Assembly (NCBI RefSeq): GCF_012913485.1
Contig: NZ_CP051774.1
Span: 1,302,001 to 1,366,000, forward strand
DNA: 64,000 bases
From: Luteolibacter luteus
GTDB lineage: Bacteria > Verrucomicrobiota > Verrucomicrobiia > Verrucomicrobiales > Akkermansiaceae
Direction: 5' to 3'
The position numbers and the translations under genes are program-made. This document shows, one piece after another, positions 51,097-59,953 of this stretch. The notes beneath the pieces were generated by a model. It was given only the letters and a program-made list of their open reading frames with translations. It ran no database searches and had not been told where the DNA came from. Position 1 is the first letter of the stretch; every line of letters starts with the position of its first letter.

Positions 51097-52096
51097 TCTC
51101 TAGCAAGACAACCAAACTACCCTCTTTTGGCCTCATCCGAAATCCCTAATGCCAATTGCAAATGAGGCAAAACGGCCCCTTCAAAAGCGCCAACGTCAGA
51201 TTTCATCATAAAATCAGGTCGACTACTCCCCTTCCTTGCTCAAAAGCACCCAGTTCGGGGCTTCCGCGGGCGAAGATCTGTCAATTTTGCTAGATGGCTT
51301 TTTGAGCCACAGTGAGCGGGAACCTACGACACGGGACAAAATTAGGGTAGGTTTTTTTTGGGGGGGGCGACTTATTCACGGTCCAGAGAAATGGATCCAA
51401 AGACAAACAGCTTCCCGGGCGTAGCGCCGGGAACGCACGTTGATTCCCTGTTCACCGAGATGAAAGACACGGGAAAACCTTCCGTCCTTCTTTTGCGGTT
51501 TGGCGACTAGCAGCGCACGAACCGAAAGCTTGAGCGTCCACCGGGCAATCGACTACAAGATATGCGACCGCAAGTGGATGCTCCGAAGGCCGAGCGGGGC
51601 TCCACATGGCTAGCTAACCTCATGAGGCGATAGCGGCTGAGGTCACACCACGACGGCTAAGCGCGCGAGCCCCCATCTCGAAATCAATCTACCCGGGTTC
51701 ATGGGATCGGAACAGACCGAACGGAGCAGTCCCGCAAGCCACGCGCCAGAGGTCACCCACCCAAGTTCACCTTCCCCCGTTGGTCCCGGGCAACCACTAC
51801 TGGGAGTGAGCTTGCTCCAAAGAGTCCCTCAGACAGGCTGCCGCCCAAAACCGGAATGACAGATGATCCTTGCTGCCGAAGAACCCACCCTCTCCCGCGT
51901 GGCCAGTTAGAGGACGCCCACCCGGGAGAAGGTGCTACGGGGAATCCGGACAAACCCGAACTGGAGAGACCCGTGAACAGGCGGAGCCCCGCATCTGAAG
52001 GGCCTGCCTACAGAAAAAAAGAGAAATAAAATTTTCCTTCTCTTTTATTCTTTTGGGTCTTCCTAGTCTCCCGTTTTGCCCTTCTACCGCTCTTCT
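51097..52096. other. 1-kb gene-free stretch
   Basis: No gene is recognised on either strand. It contains a T8G8 homopolymer junction (about 51350-51367), a small palindrome CCTCATGAGG (about 51620-51629) and a long GC-rich part with several short inverted repeats. An AT-rich block at 52010-52060 precedes the ATPase gene's 3' end. I looked for group II intron, tRNA and CRISPR signals and found none convincing. Confidence 0.45.
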
Positions 52097-53377
52097 TTAG
52101 TTGCCCTCCAAGTTCCCGCAATCTTCTCGCTCATTTGCCTGAACATACCTCTTCGTTTCCCGGACATTTCCCTGTTTCCGGTAAAGGGCCCCGCACTGAT
52201 ACAAGCGATAATTGGGAATCATCAACCCCGGCATTTCGTAAAACGGCGAGAGGAAAGGAACAATTCTTCCCTGATCCATTAGTTGGTTGATTGCCTTCAT
52301 CACCTCTTCCCCGCAATCCCCGGTGAACTCCGCAATGCGCTGCGCAACAAGGGATGCATCACCCGGAATCTGGCCCCGCTCGAAAATTCCTTCCGGGTCG
52401 GGTGAGAACCGGGCCATTGCGATGAGAGCAGTCCAAACCCGGAATAGCACCGGGTCTGATAGGAACGACGTCCGGGCGGAATCGCTCAGATTGTTGGCCA
52501 GGATAAAGAAGCCGCCATCCTCCGGGATCTTGTCCCCAACCCCTCGCACCTTGTAGCGGATTGCGCGACGGACTTTCCCCCGTTTGGAAATCAGTTGCTG
52601 TGCCAACAACCGCCCCAAGGCCGCCCTGGTGACCTTCGGTGAAAGTCCCAGTGCCGCGGCAATCTTCTCAGCACCCCAGAAGAATGTCCCAACGTCCGGG
52701 CCAGGAGCGTGTTTTGCAATGAGGTGGCAAAATACGAAGACGTTGAAGGTCGGAGGATGCTGCAACTCGGCAACCGACCGAAGGGCCCGCCGGGAGATCT
52801 TCACGAATCCGTGGCGTTCCGACATCAGATCCCGCTCCCGGGCTTGTGCTTTCAACACCGGATCATCGGCCGGCTCCCGCTCCTTCCGGGGAACGAAACG
52901 CTGGAAGCCGAAATCAGCCGCAACGGGAATCCGAACCGTGGTCCCGTATGCATCGACCAACATATACTGCCCGTTGGCGAACTGGCGCACGTGAAGCTCG
53001 CTAGGCCGAGCCGCCAGGTGGCTGATCCCCACGAACACATCGCACAGTTTGACAATCTGCGGGAACTTCTCGATCTGATCCGCTCCAATGCTCTTTCGCA
53101 CCGCGCCCAGATCATCCGCTTTGCGCTGGCAAAACACGAATACCGGTATACCCCGATCACTGGCCTCCTTTCCAAGGAAGCGTATCACACGCTTGGCTTT
53201 TGACCGGGCTGCCGTTTTCGAAACCTTCTCAGGAGAAGCCGGCTCGCAGTGGCTGAACTCCAGATAATCGACGATCAGGCAGGAAAGAGAATCCTGTTGC
53301 CCGAGAACCTCATTTAAAACCGCAACCGGATCATCGCGGAAGTCCCGTCGGAAAAAAAACGCTAGGTTTCTTTCCAA
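52097..53377 (-). CDS. DnaB/RecA-like ATPase, C-terminal part (frame-shifted)
   Basis: Open frame of 426 aa, continuing in the -1 frame from the gene at 53362-53808. It holds the Walker B strand (SCLIVDYLEFSHCE), further RecA-fold strands (GIPVFVFCQRKADDLG), then winged-helix-like segments (AEKIAAALGLSPKVTRAALG). The frame is already open from about 53421, so the TTG at 53377 is not needed; the two parts together would make a protein of about 570 aa. Either a frameshift mutation, a sequence error, or recoding near 53,362-53,425. Confidence 0.65.
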   Translation of the reverse strand: MERNLAFFFRRDFRDDPVAVLNEVLGQQDSLSCLIVDYLEFSHCEPASPEKVSKTAARSKAKRVIRFLGKEASDRGIPVFVFCQRKADDLGAVRKSIGADQIEKFPQIVKLCDVFVGISHLAARPSELHVRQFANGQYMLVDAYGTTVRIPVAADFGFQRFVPRKEREPADDPVLKAQARERDLMSERHGFVKISRRALRSVAELQHPPTFNVFVFCHLIAKHAPGPDVGTFFWGAEKIAAALGLSPKVTRAALGRLLAQQLISKRGKVRRAIRYKVRGVGDKIPEDGGFFILANNLSDSARTSFLSDPVLFRVWTALIAMARFSPDPEGIFERGQIPGDASLVAQRIAEFTGDCGEEVMKAINQLMDQGRIVPFLSPFYEMPGLMIPNYRLYQCGALYRKQGNVRETKRYVQANEREDCGNLEGN

Positions 53378-53808
53378 GCGACGAAGGGGCTGAAGCGCTT
53401 CCGCTGTGAACTCCTCGTCTTGTTACGGTCACTAGGAACCGCAAGCGTATCGACTCGGTCCACCTGCAGGCCGCCATCCTTGAGGAGATCGTAATTCCAT
53501 GGAATGGCCGACGAGAGCATCCGCTCGAGCGCCTCGTCATCCGCGATCTCGCTGCTGAGATACAAGACCTGGCGCCCGGCGATTGCAGCCCGCTGCGCAA
53601 CTTGACATGCCAAGGCCGTCTTACCACCGCCACTCGCGCCTGCAACAAGCACGACGCCTCCTTCGAGCATGACCGGGCCCAGCACCTCGTCCAATTCCGG
53701 TATGCCGGTATGCCGGTATGCCGGTATGCCGGTATGCCGGTATGCCGGTATGCCGGTGGGCCGGTCGAGGTCAGGCTTCAGGCTTCCATCTTGTGGCTCA
53801 ATAACCAT
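53362..53808 (-). CDS. DnaB/RecA-like ATPase, N-terminal part with repeat-encoded tract
   Basis: 148 aa. An 8-bp DNA tandem repeat encodes GIPAYRHT repeated near the N-terminus (residues about 18-36). It is followed by the P-loop (VLVAGASGGGKTALACQVA, Walker A Gly-Gly-Lys-Thr) and VLYLSSEIADDEALERML. Reading leaves the frame before Walker B, which is in the next frame. The repeat unit is not a multiple of three, so changes in copy number would switch the gene off or on. Confidence 0.7.
   Translation of the reverse strand: MVIEPQDGSLKPDLDRPTGIPAYRHTGIPAYRHTGIPELDEVLGPVMLEGGVVLVAGASGGGKTALACQVAQRAAIAGRQVLYLSSEIADDEALERMLSSAIPWNYDLLKDGGLQVDRVDTLAVPSDRNKTRSSQRKRFSPFVAWKET
53701..53756 (-). repeat. 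8-bp tandem repeat, seven copies (phase-variation type)
   Basis: TATGCCGG repeated seven times without error on the plus strand, with one degenerate unit on the right (TGGGCCGG). It lies inside the 5' coding part of the ATPase gene. Eight-base units in frame-critical positions are a hallmark of slipped-strand contingency loci. Confidence 0.85.
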
Positions 53809-53882
53809 ACTTCAGAGGGTTACTAATTCTGGAAATGCCCGCCCCCTGCCGGAAGCAAGAGAGGGGCAACAGAGGCAGGTCT

Positions 53883-54956
53883 TTACCCGCGGACATTGAA
53901 GACGGCCCGCAGGCGGGCCCCTTCCCGGATTCCATTCACGAAGCGTGGCAGGATCTCGCTGGCGACAAGCTCGACCTTCACGCTTTCTACATCGCTTGCA
54001 GTATCGATCAGCGAGGAGGGCACTCCCAGAATAGGATATTCGTCCCATCCACGCTCCACGTAGTCCTGCCGCAGGTCATCGTTGAGGAACGCCGTCACTC
54101 GCTCGCAGGCCCAGGAAGGCAAATCGTGATCCACGACAAGCACGCCTCTGCCTCCGGCCGGACGCCACTCCTCAAGCAGGCAGCGGATGTGTTCATCAAT
54201 ACGCCATGGCCCCTCGCTTTCCGCATTAATGAGCACCGTCTGCCAATCTGCCGGTGCATCCGTATCCAGGAACTCCTTCAGGGAATCCAAGCGGGCTTTA
54301 CCGGCTTCCGCCGATTCATTCACCTTGGATGAATCACTGAAGTCGAAAATCGCTTCCGGGAATTCCCGGGGAAGCAACCTCTGCCATCCATTGTCCTTTG
54401 GAGCCAGAACCAGGCAGCGGAGTTCTGCTCCCTCTCCCGCCAAGCTTTCAATCATCGTGAGGGAATGCTTGAAGGGCCCGATGCACAGGATGTCCAGGAA
54501 CTGGCCAGATTCCAGGATCTGGAACACGGTTCCCCCTGCGTCGAGAAAACTCCCATATGCTTCCACGAACTTTTCGTCCAAGGCCTTCAGGAGTTCCCAT
54601 TCTGCGACGTCTTCTTCCGGGGAATCAACATCAGGTCGCTTCCCTCCAAGAATGTTGAGGATGAGCCGGAGGATTGGTTTCCATCCCAGTTTTCCGGGTC
54701 CGGTTTCCTCGATCTTACTCGCCATTGCGACTGCGACATCGTACCTGCTCGCTTCAGCGTCGATGAGGCAACGCACTTGGAGCGCTTCATAGCACACCTC
54801 TTCAGGAAAGAAGGCCGACAAGGCCTGCATCAGAAAGTGGTCGACGATGTCAAAGTGATCCGGTCCACTTCCGAAACTTACTGCGATTTTCCGATCATAA
54901 TCGGGAAAGTCGGGCACTTCGAGAGCCATCGGCGTGTAGGTTGATTCTTTTTTCAT
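53883..54956 (-). CDS. Hypothetical protein of a mobile island
   Basis: 357 aa. No family recognised. Contains an acidic N-terminal domain (PDFPDYDRKIAVSFGSGPDH), an alpha/beta core (FQILESGQFLDILCIG, ELRCLVLAPKDNGW), a possible nucleotide-type strand GRGVLVVDHDLPSW and a charged end. It lies between the Gp37/Gp68 gene and the ATPase, all on the minus strand with gaps of 60-75 bp. Confidence 0.6.
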   Translation of the reverse strand: MKKESTYTPMALEVPDFPDYDRKIAVSFGSGPDHFDIVDHFLMQALSAFFPEEVCYEALQVRCLIDAEASRYDVAVAMASKIEETGPGKLGWKPILRLILNILGGKRPDVDSPEEDVAEWELLKALDEKFVEAYGSFLDAGGTVFQILESGQFLDILCIGPFKHSLTMIESLAGEGAELRCLVLAPKDNGWQRLLPREFPEAIFDFSDSSKVNESAEAGKARLDSLKEFLDTDAPADWQTVLINAESEGPWRIDEHIRCLLEEWRPAGGRGVLVVDHDLPSWACERVTAFLNDDLRQDYVERGWDEYPILGVPSSLIDTASDVESVKVELVASEILPRFVNGIREGARLRAVFNVRG

Positions 54957-55016
54957 TGTCTTGTATGATATGGAGCAGCAGCTCCTTCGGAGCTGCTGCC
55001 TGGCCCGCAGGCCAAT

Positions 55017-56066
55017 TTAGCCTTGCTTCCGCGCGCCCTTGCGTGGTTCAGCAATCTGTAAAAAGGCGGGCGGGAACTCGCGGACCCGAAGATCTTCAGG
55101 CCACTCGTCCCATTCACCGCCATGCTTGTCCTTGAGGACGACTGGCTGACCGCCAGCCTGAGGCTTGGTCCCGAGTTGCTTCATGAAGAAGGCCACCCCG
55201 CATTTCCGCGCGTGGTCCCGCAAGCTGCGGGCCCACGCAAGATCAAAGGGCTCCGCTTGGAAACCCGACTCTCCTCCAACGAGGCACCAGTCGATGCCCG
55301 TCAGGTCGAGTTCAACATTCTCCCACAAGGGCTCGACACTCAGGCCACGCACCTTCGCGGGAATTTGGGCCAAGAGGCTCACGCCCTTGGCCATCTTCTG
55401 GCCCATTACCGAGGTCATTGGCACCAGGTTGTCAGGCCAGGCCACCCCTTGAGCTTCGAGCCATCGGCTGAATCGCACCATTCGGGCGGGACGCTTCGTA
55501 AGCCACAGCCAGACATGCGCCCGGCTATGAAGCGACGTCGCCACATCGACGATCTCCTTCTTCTGGAACTCGAACGATACCCCCGCAGACAGGGCATCTC
55601 CCATGTCGCTGACAAAAATCAGCCGCGGCAAGCCATCGAGCCAAGGAGACCCCGGCCGCTTGGTTCCCGAAAGGTCGGACCATTTCGCGGCTTGTTCCAT
55701 CCGTCCCGGAAACTCGGTGACTTTTTCGAACTTGGTAGCATAGCCCTTGTTAGTGAACTTCAGGGGATTCTCGTCGTTGGCACCATGCCGCAGGTGGAGC
55801 ACCGCGGCATAACATCGCACGGCTCCGGAAATGGCCAATGCGACAGCCCGGACCGCCTTTTTCGAATAGGCTCCCAACTTGGTGAGGATTGCCGCCGCTA
55901 GCACGCCGCGCTTGTGGTAGAGGTCAGTCACCAGGAGGGAACCAAACACTGCACGCGTCTCCGCGATTGCCTCGACTTTCCCGACGCCGAGGCCGGACAA
56001 GACCGAAGCCACCACATCGGCGACATGCTTCGAAGAAGGGAACAACGGACAACCGTCGCACCCCAT
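55017..56066 (-). CDS. Phage Gp37/Gp68 family (DUF5131) protein
   Basis: 349 aa. Signature of the longer subgroup: MGCDGCPLFPS at the N-terminus, RCYAAVLHLRHG, LPRLIFVSDMGDALS, HVWLWLTKRPARMVRF, SVEPLWENV, WCLVGGESGFQAEPFDLAWA and FFMKQLG. Three Cys (Cys3, Cys6 and the RCY Cys) are kept. The family is thought to be radical-SAM-like, is widespread in phages and defence-type islands, and its substrate is unknown. Confidence 0.9.
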   Translation of the reverse strand: MGCDGCPLFPSSKHVADVVASVLSGLGVGKVEAIAETRAVFGSLLVTDLYHKRGVLAAAILTKLGAYSKKAVRAVALAISGAVRCYAAVLHLRHGANDENPLKFTNKGYATKFEKVTEFPGRMEQAAKWSDLSGTKRPGSPWLDGLPRLIFVSDMGDALSAGVSFEFQKKEIVDVATSLHSRAHVWLWLTKRPARMVRFSRWLEAQGVAWPDNLVPMTSVMGQKMAKGVSLLAQIPAKVRGLSVEPLWENVELDLTGIDWCLVGGESGFQAEPFDLAWARSLRDHARKCGVAFFMKQLGTKPQAGGQPVVLKDKHGGEWDEWPEDLRVREFPPAFLQIAEPRKGARKQG

Positions 56067-56728
56067 AGCTGGATTAATGGCGCTATCGCACCACTGAATA
56101 GATTAATATTTCATGTATATACAACATCTAACAATTTGAAGGACACATCGGGAAAAGACCTCCGGCCACGGCGTCAGATGGCGGGAGTTTATTGACGGCA
56201 ATGAGCCATGCAGCTTGCCCATAGAGGGAGCATGCTTGCCTCAACGGCTCTTCGGATTTGTTAGGGAACCAACAACCTGAAGGCCCACATCGATGTTACG
56301 GTTCAGGCTCTTCGTAAGAGCATGAACCAGATGGGGCGGACTATTGGTAATCGGCCGCTGGCGGAACCGGAAGGTCCGCAGTTAGAATGTGAAGAGGCCA
56401 GGGTTCTCTCGCCGGGCCCTGATTCCACACCCGTGGAATCGGTAGCCTTCGGCACCGAGAGCCTCGGCGCTTCACTGGAGTTCCCTTGAAGCAGGGACGT
56501 AGTTGGGCCCCTGAGCAGGGACCGTCTGTGCCGGGCATCAACCGCCCTTCCCGGCAGCACATGGTGCGGGCTCGCAGCAAGATCGTTGGAGATCACTTCC
56601 AAGGCTTGGTCGCGTGGTTGAATCACTCGCATTCCACACCGGCTTCTGGCCGGGTCAAGACAATCGCTAGGGAATGGAAAAGCTGTTCGTTTTCCTATTC
56701 GCTGTAATCGGAGCACCGCGTCCGGCTT
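56067..56728. other. Gene-free stretch
   Basis: No gene recognised. An AT-rich segment at 56,095-56,145 (with the palindrome TGTATATACA) is a likely promoter region for the Gp37/Gp68 gene. The rest, 56,200-56,720, is GC-rich, with short open frames that look like no protein. Confidence 0.4.
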
Positions 56729-57106
56729 CTACCAGGCAGCCCCGCTCAAGAGGGCAATGTAGGACGCTTTCGGATGGCGCAACCAATCCCCCTCGGAGGT
56801 TCCCTGAAGGAGATGATCCAGCAGGCATCGGATTGCGGAGGTCTTCTGATCGTCCGTGTTAGAACGATGACGGATTTCCTGTCCAGGTGCAGATCGCGTT
56901 TCGGGAGGGGACATCACGAGTGGCATGCCCAGCTTTCGAAGCGAGGCATTCAGGCGGTAGTAGCCACGGACTCCACTCACCGGGAAGATCTTTCCGCGAT
57001 TCACCAGGTCGTAGAAGGTCGACTTGGCGAGCGGCGGGGAAAAGAAGTTACTGAGAGAATCGCGGCTAACCGCGAACTCGGGATAATCGACAGGTTGATT
57101 CTTCAT
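56729..57106 (-). CDS. AlpA/excisionase-like DNA-binding protein
   Basis: 125 aa. The N-terminal 60 residues (VSRDSLSNFFSPPLAKSTFY, DLVNRGKIFPVSGVRGYYRL, NASLRKLGMP) have the winged helix-turn-helix of AlpA/excisionase-type regulators with a variable wing. The C-terminus (RCLLDHLLQGTSEGDWLRHP) is unusual. It heads the small island that ends at tRNA-Ala, where such proteins normally control integration, but no integrase is found. Confidence 0.6.
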   Translation of the reverse strand: MKNQPVDYPEFAVSRDSLSNFFSPPLAKSTFYDLVNRGKIFPVSGVRGYYRLNASLRKLGMPLVMSPPETRSAPGQEIRHRSNTDDQKTSAIRCLLDHLLQGTSEGDWLRHPKASYIALLSGAAW

Positions 57107-57449
57107 TTTGCGCTTCTGGATACCATCACAGGGACTCTCCCCGTGCTCGGTGAGCCCGGTCTAAGAGGTCGGTCTGTACGGTTCTGGTTGGTATCCACTC
57201 GGGTAGAACCCGCGCAGCAAAGGAGCCAAAAACCTCGTCCTGCCTACATCTCACGCGACGAACGTCAAGAGACAAAACGCCGAACGGCCGCCTCACTTTG
57301 AGGGCTCAGCGGTTGCCAAAACGGTTGCCAGAAATGCACCATCTTTCCGGAATCCACCGGACGTTATACCAACTACCCGGATTTCCAGTTTATTCAGCCA
57401 TAGGTAAAATGCCCTTAGAGCAAGGCTAAATCCAGCACGAGAAAGGAAG
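57107..57449. other. Stretch between island and tRNA-Ala
   Basis: No clear gene. A short minus-strand frame (GTG near 57,300, stop 57,126) has no recognisable content. The segment at 57,300-57,430 could be the end of an eroded integrase, but I cannot show this. Any att duplicate of the tRNA-Ala 3' end was searched for by eye and not found. Confidence 0.4.
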
Positions 57450-57522
57450 TGGAGCATAGGAGATTCGAACTCCTGACCTCTTCATTGCGAACGAAGCGCT
57501 CTACCAACTGAGCTAATGCCCC
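57450..57522 (-). tRNA. tRNA-Ala (anticodon CGC)
   Basis: 73 nt on the minus strand without encoded CCA. Acceptor GGGGCAT/ATGCTCC has the G3-U70 pair diagnostic for alanine. D arm GCTCAGTTGGTAGAGC, anticodon arm CTTCG-TTCGCAA-TGAAG (anticodon CGC), T arm CAGGA-GTTCGAAT-CTCCT-type. Intact, next to the mobile island at 52-57 kb, and a plausible integration target. Confidence 0.93.
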
Positions 57523-57743
57523 TCACTTCTCCTTACGGACGGCCATGGGACTGCCATCTCCGCCGCGCGGAGGCAAGGGGAATCCTCGGACGCGCAGGGC
57601 GAATTGTCGGAAGATTTTCCGACGCCGCGTCCGGAATCCTGATTCCCGGGAGCCCCGGAAATCAAGCTGGCTGCGGGAATGTACGAGCAAATGGCCTTTT
57701 GCGGACATTCAAGCTTTGCCAAGGTCCCTCCTTTTCAATATCC

Positions 57744-58367
57744 ATGGCCATGCGATTGCGCTGGTTCTTACTCCCCGCTGCCGCCCTCGTTGTGGCATTT
57801 CCCGCCTGCACGAATACGGGCGGCACCACCGCCTCGAATCCGGGCGGTACCGGGCCCTTCGATAGCCGAGGCAACTACGTGGAAGCTTGGGCCGACAGCC
57901 CCTCCAAGTGGAAGGAAGGCTCCCGTCAGGTCGTCAATGCCGAACCCGAACTTCCGCCGGCCACCGATATCCCTGTGAGCCCTCCGCCGGTGCTCGCAAT
58001 GAACGAAACGCCGAAACCCGTTTCCTCCACCACGACGGTCGTCTACAAGAAGACCCCGACCCGCAGTTCCGCCGGCTCCGCCTCTTCCTCCGTGGCGAGC
58101 AATTCCTCGCGCCCGAAGGCAAAAACCACTTCCTCCAGCTCAAAGCCGGTGGTCGTGAAGCCGAAGAGCACGTCCAAATCGAAGACGGTGGTCAGCACCA
58201 AGCCCAAGCCGAAGGCAAAGGCAGCAGCCCGCCACACGGTGCGCTCGGGTGACAATCTTTACTCGATCGCCAAGCGGTACGGCACCTCTGTCGGCGCGCT
58301 CCAGAAAGCGAACGGCGTGAAGGGAGCGATGATCAAGCCCGGCCAAACCCTGACCATCCCCAAGTAG
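57744..58367 (+). CDS. LysM-domain lipoprotein
   Basis: 207 aa from the ATG at 57744 (57750 also possible). Lipoprotein signal peptide with lipobox FPAC. A Ser/Lys/Pro-rich linker (about 100-155) leads to one C-terminal LysM domain (HTVRSGDNLYSIAKRYGTSV, GALQKANGVKGAMIKPGQTL). Binds peptidoglycan in the periplasm; likely an envelope protein. Followed by a clear terminator. Confidence 0.88.
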   Translation: MAMRLRWFLLPAAALVVAFPACTNTGGTTASNPGGTGPFDSRGNYVEAWADSPSKWKEGSRQVVNAEPELPPATDIPVSPPPVLAMNETPKPVSSTTTVVYKKTPTRSSAGSASSSVASNSSRPKAKTTSSSSKPVVVKPKSTSKSKTVVSTKPKPKAKAAARHTVRSGDNLYSIAKRYGTSVGALQKANGVKGAMIKPGQTLTIPK

Positions 58368-58396
58368 GAGCGGATTCAGGACATCAATTCTTCCAG

Positions 58397-58430
58397 AAAG
58401 GGCGGACTCCCATGTCCGCCCTTTTCTTTT
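58397..58430 (+). terminator. Terminator of the LysM lipoprotein gene
   Basis: AAAGGGCGGAC (58397-58407) and GTCCGCCCTTT (58414-58424) form an 11-bp perfect stem, followed by TCTTTT, 30 bp after the stop at 58367. Confidence 0.85.
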
Positions 58431-58780
58431 GTGTCGGACCTCAGCCCACGAAAGGTAGGGACGAACGCCCCAGCACGTCGACGGGCGGTCCCGGAGACAC
58501 GGGGACCACGGCAATCGCTTCCCGGAAAACCGCGCCCCTGCTATCTCTCGTCCAAAGCGTACCCGCGCCGTGATGCCCCACGGGCCGCCTGTTAATTTCC
58601 CTGTTATAACAGGCGAAACAGGCATCGGCACGCCCGCCATTTCCGCAGTCAGGGTCGGCGATTTCGCGTCGGGGACCACTGGGAGGGATTCCGGCAAATC
58701 CGCCCCTCCGGCAGGTTACCGCCATGTCGGCTTTATATGCGTTCCCTCTCTGTCCCGATCAGGCTTCTAGCCCCAGTCCC
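58431..58780. other. Gene-free stretch before lgt 3' end
   Basis: No gene seen. It holds the palindrome-like CCCTGTTATAACAGG (58,600-58,615), which could be part of a promoter or a regulator site, and otherwise GC-rich non-coding sequence. Confidence 0.4.
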
Positions 58781-59818
58781 TCACGCGGGGCGGGAGGGCC
58801 GGATGTACTTTGCCGAAAGCAGGAAGATCACCCCGGCCACGACCATGAACAGCGAGAGGAATTGCCCGCTGGTCATCGGACCGATCATCTTCGAATCCGG
58901 CTCCCGGAATTGCTCTGCGACGATCCGGAAGAGGGCGTAGAAAATGAAAAACAGCCCCGTCAGCACCCCGTGCGGAGCGTTCGGATATTTCACCCGGACC
59001 CACCACAGGATGGCAAAAAGCGCCGCCCCCTCCAGCAGGCCCTCGTAGAGCTGGGACGGATGACGCGGCAGCAGGAAGGGCTCAAGCGCCTTCGAAACCT
59101 CCGGATTGTGGCGCTGGACCTCCAGCACCTGGTCAAAAAAGGCATGGTCCGAAGGCCCGCTCTGGGGAGCATTGATCCATTGCTCATACAACGGGCCAAG
59201 TTGCTGCGGAGCGGCATCCGCGGCGGCCCGCATGGCCTCTGCAAAATTGCCACCTTCGGCATTGGGCAGGTCCTTGCTTGGAGACTGCTCGACCAGCGCG
59301 CGCGGGAATTTCACCGCCCAGGCCACGCCTTCCGCCGTCCGGCCATACAGCTCGCCATTGATGAAGTTTGCCATCCGCCCGAAGAGCAGGCCCAAGGGGG
59401 AAACAACGCACAGGCCGTCGCCAAGCCCCCGCCAGGAGACCTTCTTCCGCCGGGCATAGACCCACGTGAAAATCACCAGCCCCAGAATCCCGCCGTGGCT
59501 GGCCATCCCCCCTTCCCACACCTTCAGCAAGGCCACGGGGTTCTCCTTCAGCCAGCCCCAGCCATGCTGCTGGGGGTAGTACCAGAGCATGTAACCGAGC
59601 CGTCCGCCGAGAAAGACCCCGAAAATCGCCGCAGCGGCAATGAAATCCCCCGCCGCCCCGGGCGGCAGCACCCAGAGATTCCTCTTGGCCAAGACGTTCA
59701 GGAGCCAAGCTCCCACCACAAAGGCCGCCAGGTAGGCCAGCCCGTACCAGCGGAGCTGGATGGTATCCGTGAAGCGGATCAGAACGGGGCTGAGGTCATG
59801 GACGTAAGTCGCGAACAC
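58781..59818 (-). CDS. lgt: Prolipoprotein diacylglyceryl transferase
   Basis: 345 aa from the GTG at 59818 (MFATYVHDLSPVLIRF); the frame continues to an ATG at 59854 but that part overlaps an inverted repeat. Seven-span membrane enzyme. Signatures: LRWYGLAYLAAF near the N-terminus, HGGILGL, and GRMANFINGELYGR with the conserved Arg and Glu. It transfers a diacylglyceryl group to the lipobox Cys of lipoproteins, such as those at 5,957, 48,772 and 57,744. Confidence 0.93.
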   Translation of the reverse strand: MFATYVHDLSPVLIRFTDTIQLRWYGLAYLAAFVVGAWLLNVLAKRNLWVLPPGAAGDFIAAAAIFGVFLGGRLGYMLWYYPQQHGWGWLKENPVALLKVWEGGMASHGGILGLVIFTWVYARRKKVSWRGLGDGLCVVSPLGLLFGRMANFINGELYGRTAEGVAWAVKFPRALVEQSPSKDLPNAEGGNFAEAMRAAADAAPQQLGPLYEQWINAPQSGPSDHAFFDQVLEVQRHNPEVSKALEPFLLPRHPSQLYEGLLEGAALFAILWWVRVKYPNAPHGVLTGLFFIFYALFRIVAEQFREPDSKMIGPMTSGQFLSLFMVVAGVIFLLSAKYIRPSRPA

Positions 59819-59848
59819 GCGGCGGAATAGAAAGCAGCCCGTAGCGAC

Positions 59849-59921
59849 TAGCAAGTAGCAAGGGGACGGGCGGAAGAAGACCGAATTTTCTCCCTCGCTA
59901 CCTGCTACTCGCTACTTGCTA
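59849..59921. repeat. Inverted repeat between lgt and argG
   Basis: TAGCAAGTAGC (59849-59859) is the reverse complement of GCTACTTGCTA (59911-59921), and flanking GC-rich tracts also pair (GGGGACGGGCGG against CCCCTCCCCGCCC). GCTAC units recur at about 59896-59922. It lies in the gap between divergent genes and may be a mobile repeat of the REP type. Confidence 0.6.
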
Positions 59922-59953
59922 CCCCTCCCCGCCCGTGTTGTCCTCCCGCCGCC

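Noticed and set aside
50814-51103. Plus-strand frames over the Mu-like/monooxygenase junction
   Set aside because: Shadow frames; the minus strand carries recognisable protein pieces.
51450-52010. Possible group II intron or structured RNA
   Set aside because: No domain V-like hairpin, no intron start consensus and no reverse transcriptase frame were found.
53698-53764. CRISPR-like repeat
   Set aside because: Units are 8 bp and contiguous, without spacers; a coding tandem repeat instead.
57126-57300. 57-residue minus-strand frame starting at GTG
   Set aside because: No recognisable content, weak context; could be chance.
57300-57450. Eroded integrase next to tRNA-Ala
   Set aside because: No catalytic motif could be read in any frame.
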